Source: Nocardia sp.
GTDB lineage: Bacteria; Actinomycetota; Actinomycetes; Mycobacteriales; Mycobacteriaceae
Direction of reading: 5' to 3'
Assembly (NCBI GenBank): GCA_013361595.1
Contig: JABFXT010000546.1
Coordinates: 1-12,329 of the forward strand
DNA length: 12,329 nt
In this document: piece by piece, positions 1 to 8,877 of the stretch
Position numbering within the stretch: position 1 is the first letter of the stretch
Layout: each line of letters starts with the position of its first letter
Notes under the pieces: model-generated
What the model saw: only the letters and a program-made list of their open reading frames with translations
Databases searched by the model: none
Told to the model about the DNA's origin: nothing
Translations under genes and position numbers: made by a program

Positions 1-273
1 GCCCTGGACAAAACCGAGGTCGCGACCACCGACGCCGACCGCGACCAGACCACGGCGTGGAACACCTACGCGATGCCCGGGCTGCCCGCGACCCCGATCT
101 CCTCGCCGTCGATCGGGGCCCTGGAGGCGATGGAGGAGCCCGCGCCCGGTACCTGGCTGTACTTCGTGACGGTCGACAAACAGGGCACAACCCTGTTCAC
201 CGAGAGCTATTCCGAGCACCTGCAGAACATCGAATTGGCCCTGGAGAGCGGAATCCTGGACAGTGGGCGCTGA
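1..273 (+). CDS. mltG: Endolytic transglycosylase MltG, C-terminal part (5' end outside window)
   Basis: The frame is open from base 1 and ends at TGA 271-273, giving the last 90 residues of a longer protein. They fit the C-terminus of the YceG/MltG family: a WNTYAMPGLPATPI segment, followed by a conserved stretch on small residues (SPSIGALEAM) and a WLYFVTVDKQGTTLF strand with a closing SYSEHLQNI. MltG is a membrane-anchored lytic transglycosylase that cuts nascent peptidoglycan strands in the periplasmic space and so limits glycan chain length. The usual WNTY-Asn-PGLP motif reads Ala-Met instead of the common Ala-Asn, a mild variation. The membrane anchor, LysM-like domain and catalytic Glu would lie upstream and cannot be checked. 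The gene overlaps aroE by 11 nt; the same mltG-aroE neighbourhood is known from mycobacteria, which supports the call. Confidence 0.93.
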   Translation, partial: ALDKTEVATTDADRDQTTAWNTYAMPGLPATPISSPSIGALEAMEEPAPGTWLYFVTVDKQGTTLFTESYSEHLQNIELALESGILDSGR

Positions 274-1090
274 TCCGGCGGGGCCGCGCCGCGCCGCCGT
301 ACTCGGCAGCCCCATCACCCATTCGAAGTCACCGCAGCTGCATCTGGCGGCCTATCGCGCGCTGGGGTTGGACTGGACCTACGAGCGAATCGAGTGCACC
401 GCCGCGGAACTGCCCGGACTGGTGGACGGGCTCGGCCCGGAGTGGGCCGGGCTGTCGGTGACCATGCCGGGCAAGGAGGCCGCGCTCGCGTACGCGCAGA
501 GCCGTACCGAACGCGCCGTACTCGTCGGTTCGGCCAACACTCTGGTCCGCACAGCGACCGGCTGGCATGCCGACTGCACCGACGTGGACGGGGTGCTGGG
601 CGCGTTGCGTGGTGGTGGCGTTCGGCAATTGACCGAAGCGGTGGTGCTCGGTGCGGGCGGCACCGCGCGACCCGCCCTGCTGGCCCTGGCCGAACTCGGT
701 GCGCGGGCGGTCACAATCGTCGCCCGGGACGCCGGCCGGGCGGCGAATGCGCGGGAACTCGCCGAGCAACTCGGTGTGCCGGTCCGGGTGATCGGATTCG
801 ACGCGCCGGAACTGTCCGCGGTCTGTGGCAGCGCGGGTGCTGTGGTCAGTACCGTCCCGTATCCGGCGGCCGCGGCGGTCGCCGCGTCGGTGGCCGCCGC
901 GCCCGTGGTACTCGACGCGCTGTACAACCCGTGGCCCACACCGCTGGCCGAAGCGGTAGCGGCCGCCGGGCATACCGTGATCGGCGGTCTGCGGATGCTG
1001 CTCGAACAGGCCTACGGTCAGGTCGAACAGTTCACCGGTCGGCCCGCGCCCCGGGAGGCGATGGCCGCGGCGCTCGCCGAACCGGGATGA
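263..1090 (+). CDS. aroE: Shikimate dehydrogenase (NADP+)
   Basis: AroE reduces 3-dehydroshikimate to shikimate with NADPH in the cytosol, the fourth step of the aromatic amino acid pathway. The 275-residue protein has both family domains. The N-terminal substrate domain shows GSPITHSKSP at 15-24 (Ser21 and Ser23 contact shikimate), the catalytic Lys71 in VTMPGKEAAL, Asn92 in SANTL, and Asp107 in CTDVDG. The nucleotide domain has the glycine-rich GAGGTAR loop at 130-136. LYNPWPTPL (220-228) and GGLRMLLEQA (241-250) are typical of the C-terminal half. The chosen GTG start at 263 overlaps the mltG stop by 11 nt, so translation is probably coupled; no strong ribosome-binding site is visible. Length matches the family. 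A later start would remove only about 10 variable residues. Confidence 0.95.
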   Translation: MGADPAGPRRAAVLGSPITHSKSPQLHLAAYRALGLDWTYERIECTAAELPGLVDGLGPEWAGLSVTMPGKEAALAYAQSRTERAVLVGSANTLVRTATGWHADCTDVDGVLGALRGGGVRQLTEAVVLGAGGTARPALLALAELGARAVTIVARDAGRAANARELAEQLGVPVRVIGFDAPELSAVCGSAGAVVSTVPYPAAAAVAASVAAAPVVLDALYNPWPTPLAEAVAAAGHTVIGGLRMLLEQAYGQVEQFTGRPAPREAMAAALAEPG

Positions 1091-1148
1091 ACGGCTGCCG
1101 GATCCCGGTGAATATCTGTAACGGGTTCTAGTTCGGTGCGCGGGGCGT

Positions 1149-1161
1149 TATGGTGATCGGC
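1149..1161 (+). promoter_or_regulatory. Candidate leaderless promoter -10 element for the small membrane gene
   Basis: TATGGT at 1149-1154 fits the actinobacterial TANNNT -10 pattern. The ATG at 1162 begins 7 nt after it, where transcription would be expected to start. No purine-rich ribosome-binding site precedes either candidate ATG (1150 or 1162). No clear -35 element is seen. This spacing favours the ATG at 1162 and a leaderless mRNA. Confidence 0.4.
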
Positions 1162-1632
1162 ATGACTGCGTGGTTGTTGCGGGCACTGGCGCTCGGTGGA
1201 CTGGCCGTCGTGCTGCGGGTACTCCTGGGGTTCGCGATGGGATACATCCCGACGTACGGAGTGTGGTTGCGGCTGCTGTGCCTGGTGGTACTGATCGGCG
1301 CGGCGGTGGCCTGGGGCCTGCGCGACGGTCGGGCCGACCGCCACGAGCATCCGAATCCCGAGCACGGTACGGATCTGACGATCCACTGGCTGCAGACCGC
1401 GGTGGTCGCCGGTATCGGCTGCGGCCTGGTGTCCTGGCTGCTGGATTTCCTGCCGAAGTTCGACCTCGGCGACGGCGGGCTGCTGTTCGAGGCCACGGCC
1501 GCGTCGGCGTTCATCGTGCTGCTGATATTCGTTCCCGGGCTCATCGGGGTGGCTGTCGGCCGGTGGCTGGGCACCCGCGACAACGAGCGTGTCGCCGGTG
1601 GTGTTCCGCCCGCTCTGGGTTCACCGGCCTGA
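1162..1632 (+). CDS. Small four-helix membrane protein, B-4DMT transporter-like
   Basis: The 156-residue protein is very hydrophobic. Four membrane segments can be read at about 4-28, 33-54, 74-96 and 112-136. A charged loop rich in Arg, Asp, His and Pro lies at 54-72, and a hydrophilic tail follows residue 137. Size, topology and the N-terminal pattern MTAWLLRALALGG match what I recall as the B-4DMT family of small actinobacterial multidrug-type membrane proteins; substrate and direction of transport are unknown. The alternative ATG at 1150 adds four residues (MVIG) but overlaps the putative -10 element, so 1162 is preferred. The gene runs convergent to aroB. A membrane gene of opposite strand also lies beside the aroB cluster in M. 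tuberculosis (Rv2536, recalled), which may be its counterpart. Confidence 0.72.
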   Translation: MTAWLLRALALGGLAVVLRVLLGFAMGYIPTYGVWLRLLCLVVLIGAAVAWGLRDGRADRHEHPNPEHGTDLTIHWLQTAVVAGIGCGLVSWLLDFLPKFDLGDGGLLFEATAASAFIVLLIFVPGLIGVAVGRWLGTRDNERVAGGVPPALGSPA

Positions 1633-1667
1633 CCGTACCCGCCGTATCCGGCGGACTCGCAGTAGAA

Positions 1668-1685
1668 CGGCCGGAAATCCGGCCG
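1668..1685. terminator. GC hairpin downstream of the small membrane gene
   Basis: CGGCCGG (1668-1674) and CCGGCCG (1679-1685) form a perfect 7-bp stem with the 4-nt loop AAAT, 36 nt after the + strand stop codon. No U-run follows, as is common in high-GC actinobacteria. It probably acts with the larger hairpin next to it. Confidence 0.45.
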
Positions 1686-1695
1686 CACAACAGTT

Positions 1696-1730
1696 TCGAG
1701 GGCCACGATCCCAGCGATCGCGGCCCTCGA
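1696..1730. terminator. Long hairpin between convergent genes, probable bidirectional terminator
   Basis: TCGAGGGCC (1696-1704) pairs with GGCCCTCGA (1722-1730). After one A/C mismatch, CGATC (1706-1710) pairs with GATCG (1716-1720) around a CCAGC loop. This gives 14 base pairs with one mismatch. It sits midway between the stop of the small membrane gene (1632) and the stop of aroB (1760), where both convergent transcripts should end. No U-run is present on either strand. Confidence 0.6.
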
Positions 1731-1759
1731 CCTGTCACTTCGTCACGGGTCCTACCGTT

Positions 1760-3749
<1,990 letters not shown>

Positions 3750-3750
<1 letters not shown>

Positions 3751-4967
3751 TACGCCGGGTCGGCGACGGTATCGCCCGGGTTCAGATGCGGCCGCCCGCT
3801 GATCCGTTTCACGTAGCCGTCGAGATTGCCCACGGTCTCGCCGAGCGAATCGCCACCGAACTTCTCCAGCGCGGCCTGCGCCACGACCAGTGCGACCATC
3901 GATTCGGCGACCACCCCGGCGGCCGGGACCGCACAGACATCGGAGCGCTGGTGGATCGCGACGGCTTCCTCGCCGGTGGACATATCGACCGTGGCCAGGG
4001 CGCGCGGAACCGTGGAGATGGGTTTCATCGCCGCCCGCACCCGGAGCGCCTCCCCGTTCGTCATCCCACCTTCGAGACCGCCGGCGCGGTTGGTGGACCG
4101 CAGCACACCGTCGCTGCCGGGGCGCATCTCGTCGTGGGCCTGGCTGCCGCGCCGCCGCGCGGTCTCGAAGCCGTCGCCGACCTCGACGCCCTTGATGGCC
4201 TGGATCCCCATGAGCGCCGCCGCGAGCCGGGAGTCCAGCCGGTTCTCGCCGCTGGTGAACGAGCCCAGCCCGATCGGGAGACCGGTGACGACCACCTCGA
4301 CCACACCGCCCAGGGTGTCGCCGTCCTTCTTCGCCGCCTCGATCTCGGCGATCATGGCCGCCTCCGCGTCGGCGTCGAACGCCCGGACCGGGCTGTTGTC
4401 GATCGCCGCCAGATCGCCACCGCCGGGCACCACTCCGGTGGTGTTCGCGGCCGTACCGATGGACACCACATGGGAGACGACCTCCACTCCCAGCGCCTGG
4501 CGCAGGAAGGCGCGCGCCACAGTGCCGGCCGCTACCCGGGCCGCGGTCTCGCGGGCGCTGGCACGCTCGAGCACCGGGCGGGCATCGTCGAAACCGTATT
4601 TGAGCATGCCCGAGTAGTCGGCGTGACCGGGACGGGGGCGGGTGAGCGGGGCATTGCGGGCCAGATCGGCCAGTTCGTTCTCGTCCACCGGATCGGCGGA
4701 CATCACGGTGGTCCACTTGGGCCATTCGGAATTCGCGATCTCGATCGCGACGGGTCCACCCATGGTGCGGCCGTGGCGGACACCGCCGACCACGGTGACC
4801 TTGTCGGCCTCGAACTTCATCCGGGCGCCGCGACCGTAGCCCAGCCGTCGGCGCGCCAGCTGTGCGGAGATCTCCTCCGAGGTCACCTCGACACCGGCGA
4901 CCATCCCCTCGAGGATGGCGACGAGAGCGGGTCCATGGGATTCTCCAGCAGTTATCCAGCGCAGCAC
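3750..4967 (-). CDS. aroC: Chorismate synthase
   Basis: AroC removes phosphate from EPSP to give chorismate, the last common step to aromatic amino acids, folates, menaquinone and siderophore precursors, and needs reduced FMN. All three family signatures are present: [18 protein letters not shown] near the N-terminus, [18 protein letters not shown] in the middle and [18 protein letters not shown] near the C-terminus. The FMN/substrate region [16 protein letters not shown] and [12 protein letters not shown] are also intact. Starting at GTG 4967 ([13 protein letters not shown]) gives 405 residues, close to the roughly 400 of the mycobacterial enzyme. An in-frame ATG at 5024 would add 19 residues unlike the family. 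A weak GGGAAG lies 9 nt before the chosen start. Its TAA stop shares one base with the aroK start. This enzyme has been named aroF in mycobacterial literature. Confidence 0.95.
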
Positions 4968-5027
4968 GCCGACTATCTTCCCATGTCGGCGCGACGGACG
5001 GGGGAGGCGGTCGGTGGTGCTCATCGG

Positions 5028-5051
5028 CCCGGGAGGCGCCCTGTTCCCGGG
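5028..5051. other. Hairpin in the pilD-aroC gap
   Basis: CCCGGGA (5028-5034) pairs with TCCCGGG (5045-5051) around a 10-nt loop, inside the 96-nt gap between the prepilin peptidase stop and the aroC start. On the - strand it could be a weak terminator after pilD or part of an aroC leader. No U-run or leader peptide supports a choice, and in such GC-rich sequence a 7-bp stem can arise by chance. Confidence 0.3.
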
Positions 5052-5063
5052 ATTGCCACGGGG

Positions 5064-5555
5064 TCACCACGGTATGAGCCCCAGAAGTGTCGCGGCACAC
5101 ATCGACGGACCGTGTGCGATCGCCGGTTGGGGATGTTCGCGCGCGGGTGCTCGCGGGCCGGTGGTATACCGGGCGTGACCGTATATCCGGCGGCCGGCAC
5201 CGTGCCCGAGGAGTGTGCCCGCCCCGGCGGCAGCCGTCAGCACCGGTGCCACGAGCGCCGAACACGCCCAGGCGTGACCGCCGCCCAGGCCCGCGGCCGC
5301 ACCCAGCCCGACCGCCAGCTTCACATCACCGGCGCCCAATGCCGCCGGACGGATCAGGTGGATCAGCAGATACGGTGCCGTGAGCAGCGCCGCGCCCCGG
5401 CCTGCGGCGAGGAAATTCCCGGTCAGCGCGGCGTATCCGAGGACGGCGACGGCTCCGGGAACGGTCAGCGAATCGGGTAGCCGCCGGGAACGGATATCGC
5501 TGATGCTCAGCGCCGCGCACCAGGCGGCGAGGGCGAGGTAACCGATGATCGTCAC
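5064..5555 (-). CDS. Single-domain A24-family prepilin peptidase
   Basis: The 163-residue membrane protein has the two catalytic aspartates of type IV prepilin peptidases: Asp20 in [11 protein letters not shown] and Asp77 in the GAGDVKL motif (GxGD, 74-77). Several hydrophobic helices surround them, and a HGPSM segment lies near the C-terminus as in actinobacterial relatives. The N-terminal methyltransferase domain and its zinc cysteines are absent, so this is the short peptidase-only form, as in Tad/Flp-type systems. Such enzymes cleave pilin leader peptides at the membrane. The GTG at 5555 directly follows GGAGAG; an earlier in-frame start is possible. No pilin or secretion ATPase gene lies in this window. 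The position next to aroC matches Rv2551c of M. tuberculosis, which argues for conservation rather than recent transfer. Confidence 0.82.
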   Translation of the reverse strand: MTIIGYLALAAWCAALSISDIRSRRLPDSLTVPGAVAVLGYAALTGNFLAAGRGAALLTAPYLLIHLIRPAALGAGDVKLAVGLGAAAGLGGGHAWACSALVAPVLTAAAGAGTLLGHGAGRRIYGHARYTTGPRAPAREHPQPAIAHGPSMCAATLLGLIPW

Positions 5556-5610
5556 CTCTCCACGATTGCGAGCGGCCGGTCCGTGCGGGGGCGTAGAAAG
5601 CGATTTGTGG

Positions 5611-5637
5611 ACAACCCGGCGTACCGCGCCGGATTGT
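5611..5637. promoter_or_regulatory. Dyad in the pilD/pepQ divergent promoter region
   Basis: ACAA-C-CCGGCG-TACCG-CGCCGG-A-TTGT spans 5611-5637: a 6-bp GC core with a 5-nt centre, flanked after one mismatch by ACAA/TTGT. It lies between the divergent starts of the prepilin peptidase (5555) and pepQ (5725). The symmetry suggests an operator for an unknown repressor, but a transcribed hairpin is equally possible. Confidence 0.4.
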
Positions 5638-5712
5638 GAATATCTGCCGCTCCGGATCTCCCCGGCGGTGCCCGCCGGTCGGACAGCCCGTGTGCCAGGG
5701 CCGGGTCGGCGG

Positions 5713-5724
5713 TACTTTTGTCCC
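5713..5724 (+). promoter_or_regulatory. Candidate leaderless promoter -10 element for pepQ
   Basis: TACTTT at 5713-5718 matches TANNNT and ends 6 nt before the pepQ ATG at 5725, so transcription should begin at or next to the start codon. There is no ribosome-binding site before the ATG, which fits a leaderless mRNA. No good -35 is visible. Confidence 0.45.
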
Positions 5725-6861
5725 ATGTCTGCTGATGCCGGCCGTGGCCCGCTGGTCCGGCCCGATTTCGCTGCCCGGCGCGGTGCGCTGCGCAATCTGC
5801 TGGTGGAGAACGAGATCGACGGCCTACTGGTCACCGATCTGGTCAATATCCGCTATCTCACCGGATTCACCGGCTCCAACGCCGCGTTGCTGGTGCATTC
5901 GTGGGATACCGCCGGCGCCGAGGACCGCACCGTGATCGCGACCGATGGCCGCTACGACACCCAGGTCGCCGAGCAGGTCCCCGATCTGCGGGCCGAGATC
6001 GCGCGGGCGGTTGCCCGCCGGGTGGTGGAACTGGCCGGGGAATGGCAGTTCGGCCGGCTGGGTTACGAGAGCCATATCGTCACCGTCGACCAGCACCGGG
6101 CGCTCCTCGAACTCGGCTCGGGCCTGGAGTTCGTGGCCACACCGGGGCTGGTCGAGCAGTTGCGCATGGTCAAGGACGAGTACGAGGTCGATCGGTTGCG
6201 CAGTGCGTGCGCGGTCGGGGACGGGGCGCTGGCCGCGCTGCTGGAGACCGGAGCGCTGCGGCCGGGCCGCACCGAGCGCCAGGTGGCGCGGGATCTGGAA
6301 TGGGCCATGTTCGAACGCGGCGCCGCCGGAGTCGCGTTCGAGACCATCGTCGCCGCCGGAGCGAATTCGGCCGTTCCGCATCATCGGCCCACCGAGGCCC
6401 TGCTGGCCGCCGGTGATTTCGTCAAGATCGACTTCGGTGCCGTGGTGGACGGCTACCACTCGGATATGACCCGGACCTTCGTTCTGGGTGCGCCCGCGCA
6501 GTGGCAGCGTGAGGTGTACGACCTGGTGTACGCCGCGCAGCGGGCCGGTCGCGAAGCATTGCGGCCCGGGGTGCCCTGTGCCGATGTGGACGCCGCCGCC
6601 CGCGAGGTCATCGCCGCCGCCGGTCACGGCCCGCTGTTCGTACACGGTCTGGGGCACGGGGTGGGGCTGCGCATCCACGAAGCGCCCGGAATCGCCAAAA
6701 CGGGCACGGGTACACTCCTGTCTGGCGTGGCGGTGACCGTCGAACCAGGTGTGTACTTTCCCGGCCGCGGCGGGGTCCGGATCGAGGACACGCTCGTGGT
6801 GCGCGAAGGGGGCCCGGAACTGCTCACCAACACCAGCAAAGACCTGATCGTCGTCGGATGA
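5725..6861 (+). CDS. pepQ: M24-family Xaa-Pro aminopeptidase/dipeptidase
   Basis: The 378-residue cytosolic enzyme has the creatinase-like N-terminal domain (about 15-145) and the pita-bread metallopeptidase domain. All five dinuclear-metal ligands are visible: Asp236 (KIDFGAVVDG), Asp247 (YHSDMTRTF), His311 (HGLGHGVGL), Glu340 (TVEPGVYFPG) and Glu354 (GVRIEDTL). Supporting His residues lie in AVPHHRP and at His307. It would hydrolyse peptide bonds next to proline; dipeptidase and aminopeptidase activities cannot be separated from sequence. The ATG at 5725 gives a length close to Rv2535c; an open frame extends to 5545 but that part reads like promoter DNA. The gene stands directly before efp, the usual actinobacterial pairing of proline-peptide recycling with the factor that helps ribosomes through polyproline. 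The gap to efp is 36 nt. Confidence 0.93.
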   Translation: MSADAGRGPLVRPDFAARRGALRNLLVENEIDGLLVTDLVNIRYLTGFTGSNAALLVHSWDTAGAEDRTVIATDGRYDTQVAEQVPDLRAEIARAVARRVVELAGEWQFGRLGYESHIVTVDQHRALLELGSGLEFVATPGLVEQLRMVKDEYEVDRLRSACAVGDGALAALLETGALRPGRTERQVARDLEWAMFERGAAGVAFETIVAAGANSAVPHHRPTEALLAAGDFVKIDFGAVVDGYHSDMTRTFVLGAPAQWQREVYDLVYAAQRAGREALRPGVPCADVDAAAREVIAAAGHGPLFVHGLGHGVGLRIHEAPGIAKTGTGTLLSGVAVTVEPGVYFPGRGGVRIEDTLVVREGGPELLTNTSKDLIVVG

Positions 6862-6897
6862 CGACGGTCGCCCGAGAACCGAGGAGACCCGAACACC

Positions 6898-7461
6898 GTG
6901 GCGGACACCAGCGACTTCAAGAACGGCCTCGTGCTGAAGATCGACGGTAATCTCCAGCAGATCGTCGAGTTCCAGCACGTGAAGCCGGGTAAGGGTCCCG
7001 CGTTCGTGCGGACGAAGCTGAAGAACGTGCTGTCGGGCAAGACCGTCGACAAGACGTTCAACGCCGGTGTGAAGGTGGAGACCGCCACCGTCGACCGCCG
7101 GGATATGACCTACCTCTACCACGACGGATCCGATTACGTCTTCATGGACGGCGAGACCTTCGACCAGATCGCCATCGCGGAGAGCGTTATCGGGGAGCAG
7201 GCTCGCTTCCTGCTGGAGAACATGACAGTGCAGGTCGCCACCCACGAGGGTGCGCCGCTGTACGTGGAACTGCCGGTCACCGCCGAGTTCGAGGTCACCC
7301 ATACCGATATCGGCCTGCAGGGCGACCGTTCCACCGGCGGCACCAAGCCCGCCACTCTGGAGACCGGTGCCGAGGTCCAGGTCCCGCTGTTCATCAACAC
7401 CGGCGACAAACTCCGCATCGATACCCGCGACGGCGGCTACCTGGGCCGCGTCAACTCCTGA
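6898..7461 (+). CDS. efp: Translation elongation factor P
   Basis: EF-P binds between the ribosomal P and E sites and stimulates peptide bond formation at consecutive prolines. The 187-residue protein has normal length with the KOW-like domain first, then two OB domains ([13 protein letters not shown] is the family's domain II signature; the end [17 protein letters not shown] is the closing signature). The tip loop reads KPGKGPAF with Lys32 between two glycines. The palindromic PGKGP loop is known from actinobacteria in which EF-P works without lysine modification; consistently, no epmA, epmB or 5-aminopentanol gene is in view. The start is GTG 6898 with GAGGAG at 6881-6886, an 11-nt spacer that is slightly long. 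nusB begins 1 nt after its stop. Confidence 0.97.
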   Translation: MADTSDFKNGLVLKIDGNLQQIVEFQHVKPGKGPAFVRTKLKNVLSGKTVDKTFNAGVKVETATVDRRDMTYLYHDGSDYVFMDGETFDQIAIAESVIGEQARFLLENMTVQVATHEGAPLYVELPVTAEFEVTHTDIGLQGDRSTGGTKPATLETGAEVQVPLFINTGDKLRIDTRDGGYLGRVNS

Positions 7462-7462
7462 C

Positions 7463-7975
7463 GTGGCGGACCAGCCCGCGGACAAGAAATCCGCATACAA
7501 GAAGCTCGGCGCCCGCCACAAGGCGCGCCGCCGGGCGGTGGACCTGCTCTTCGAAGCCGAGGCCCGCGATATCGATCCCGCCGATCTGGCCGACGAGCGG
7601 ATCGAGCTCGCCGCCCGCGACCAGGCCGTCGCCCCGGTACACGCCTATACCCGCACCTTGGTGGACGGGATCGCCGAGGAACTCGACCGGGTAGACGGGA
7701 CCATCGAGTCCTATCTGCAGGATTGGACCCTGCCCCGGTTGCCCGCGGTGGATCGCGCCAGTCTGCGGGTCGCGGTGTGGGAGCTGCTGTACGCCGCCGA
7801 TGTCCCGCCGATCGTCGCGGTGGACGAGGCGGTGGAGCTGGCCAAGGAACTGTCCACCGATGATTCCCCGGGATTCGTGAACGGGGTGCTCGGCCAGGTC
7901 GTCCAGGTGGCTCCGCAGATCCGCGCGGCCGCGGCGGCCGCCGGCCGGTCGGCCGATCCGGAACCGGAGGCCTGA
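7463..7975 (+). CDS. nusB: Transcription antitermination factor NusB
   Basis: NusB, with NusE/S10, binds boxA RNA and takes part in antitermination of rRNA operons. The 170-residue protein is all-helical in appearance and has the family motifs [17 protein letters not shown] (17-33), [16 protein letters not shown] (96-111) and [27 protein letters not shown] (118-144). The basic N-terminus ([17 protein letters not shown]) fits the RNA-binding face. An Ala-rich acidic tail of about 15 residues follows the domain. GTG 7463 starts one base after the efp stop, without its own clear ribosome-binding site, so coupling to efp is likely. The efp-nusB pairing is conserved in mycobacteria. Confidence 0.96.
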   Translation: MADQPADKKSAYKKLGARHKARRRAVDLLFEAEARDIDPADLADERIELAARDQAVAPVHAYTRTLVDGIAEELDRVDGTIESYLQDWTLPRLPAVDRASLRVAVWELLYAADVPPIVAVDEAVELAKELSTDDSPGFVNGVLGQVVQVAPQIRAAAAAAGRSADPEPEA

Positions 7976-7976
7976 G

Positions 7977-8234
7977 GTGCGCAAGTATCTGGTACTGGCC
8001 GTCCGCACCCCGTCCTACGACCCGGCCGTCGCCGAACCGCATCGCCGCTTCCTCGCCGACTTGCGCGCGCGGGACATGCTGCAGGAATCCGGCCCGTTCA
8101 CCGACGGTAGCGGTGGCGCCTATCTGGTGCTGGCCGATTCGCTGGCGACCGCCGAGGCGGTGGTGTACAGCGATCCGCTGCACACCACCGGTTCCTCGGC
8201 GATCACGATCCACGAGTGGGAGATCACCGGCTGA
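7977..8234 (+). CDS. YciI-like domain protein
   Basis: This 85-residue protein matches the YciI/DGPF family of small ferredoxin-like dimers. It has KYLVLAVR as the first strand, His22 in EPHRRFLADL (the family's putative catalytic His), LQESGPFTDGSGGAYLV as the central motif, then SDPLHTTGSS and the closing EWEI. Family members have been linked to lactone or chlorinated-aromatic degradation, but most have no known reaction, and none can be assigned here. The GTG at 7977 follows the nusB stop by one base and has a good GGAGG at 7966-7970 (6-nt spacer) within the nusB end, so it is the last gene of the efp-nusB operon. Its stop codon lies in the loop of a hairpin. Confidence 0.82.
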   Translation: MRKYLVLAVRTPSYDPAVAEPHRRFLADLRARDMLQESGPFTDGSGGAYLVLADSLATAEAVVYSDPLHTTGSSAITIHEWEITG

Positions 8235-8240
8235 GCCGGT
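8226..8240 (+). terminator. Small hairpin at the end of the efp-nusB-yciI operon
   Basis: ACCGGC (8226-8231) pairs with GCCGGT (8235-8240); the loop is the TGA stop codon of the YciI-like gene. No U-run follows. It may terminate or protect the 3' end of the operon mRNA, but the stem is short and the loop has only three bases. Confidence 0.35.
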
Positions 8241-8295
8241 CCTGTATCTCCGGGTCGGCGGCTGTCCGCGTCGGCGCATTCGGCGAATGAGAGGA

Positions 8296-8312
8296 CGATA
8301 GGCTATCTATCG
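8296..8312 (+). promoter_or_regulatory. Promoter -10 and overlapping dyad for the GXWXG/DUF4334 gene
   Basis: TAGGCT at 8299-8304 fits TANNNT and would start transcription near 8311. It is enclosed in the inverted repeat CGATAG-GCTAT-CTATCG (8296-8312), whose 6-bp arms are perfect. A repressor bound here would block the promoter. No convincing -35 is seen. Confidence 0.4.
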
Positions 8313-8343
8313 CAATGTCCCCTGATATCGAGGAGTGCGGACG

Positions 8344-8877
8344 ATGACCGAGAGCGCGGGCGTCGCCCTGCCTGCCGGCGGGTGTACCGCCGCGGAAGCC
8401 TGGGAGATCTTCGACCGGTTACCGGCCGCGCGGGTGGACGCGGTGACCACCGGGCGCTGGCGCGGTGCGGAACTGCCCACCGGCCATCCGATGGACGGTT
8501 CGCTCTCCGAATCCGGCTGGTATGGCAAACAGTTCGACGCACCGGATCAGGTGCATCCGCTGCTGTTCACCGATGAACACGGCACGGTTTTCGCCGTGGA
8601 TCCCCGTCGGGTCCCGCTATCGCTGGCCGGCCGGATTCCGGCGCGCTGGCTGCGACCGGTCCGCGGCAATCTGCGCGCCCTCGCCCCGCTGCTGCGCACC
8701 CGCAAGGCGACGGCACGGCTGCGCGATATCGAATATCGGGGTGTGGTGAGCGCTGCCATGGTCTACGACCATCTGCCGATCATCGATCATTTCCGTCGCC
8801 TCGACGACGACACTCTGCTCGGCGTCATGGATATGCGCGGGATGGCCGAGCCTTATTTCTTCGTGCTGAAGCGCTGA
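8344..8877 (+). CDS. GXWXG / DUF4334 domain protein
   Basis: The 177-residue protein has the two domains usually found together. The first is an N-terminal GXWXG domain with GRWRGAELPTGHP (37-49). The second is a C-terminal DUF4334 domain with YRGVVSAAMVYDHLPIIDHF (131-150), LLGVMDMRG (158-166) and the final YFFVLKR. The fold is thought to be small and cytosolic; no reaction has been established for the family, and no catalytic motif can be named. ATG 8344 has a strong GAGGAG at 8330-8335 with an 8-nt spacer; a GTG at 8335 overlaps that site and is not preferred. The gene has its own promoter region with a dyad and is convergent with the following oxidoreductase, only a base apart at their stops. 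It is probably monocistronic. Confidence 0.8.
   Translation: MTESAGVALPAGGCTAAEAWEIFDRLPAARVDAVTTGRWRGAELPTGHPMDGSLSESGWYGKQFDAPDQVHPLLFTDEHGTVFAVDPRRVPLSLAGRIPARWLRPVRGNLRALAPLLRTRKATARLRDIEYRGVVSAAMVYDHLPIIDHFRRLDDDTLLGVMDMRGMAEPYFFVLKR

Noticed and set aside
5824..7521. Very long open frame on the - strand opposite pepQ and efp
   Set aside because: It is antisense to two clearly recognised genes, has no family features, and arises because stop codons are rare on the opposite strand of GC-rich coding DNA. The same holds for long frames opposite aroB, aroC and the alkB-GAP region.
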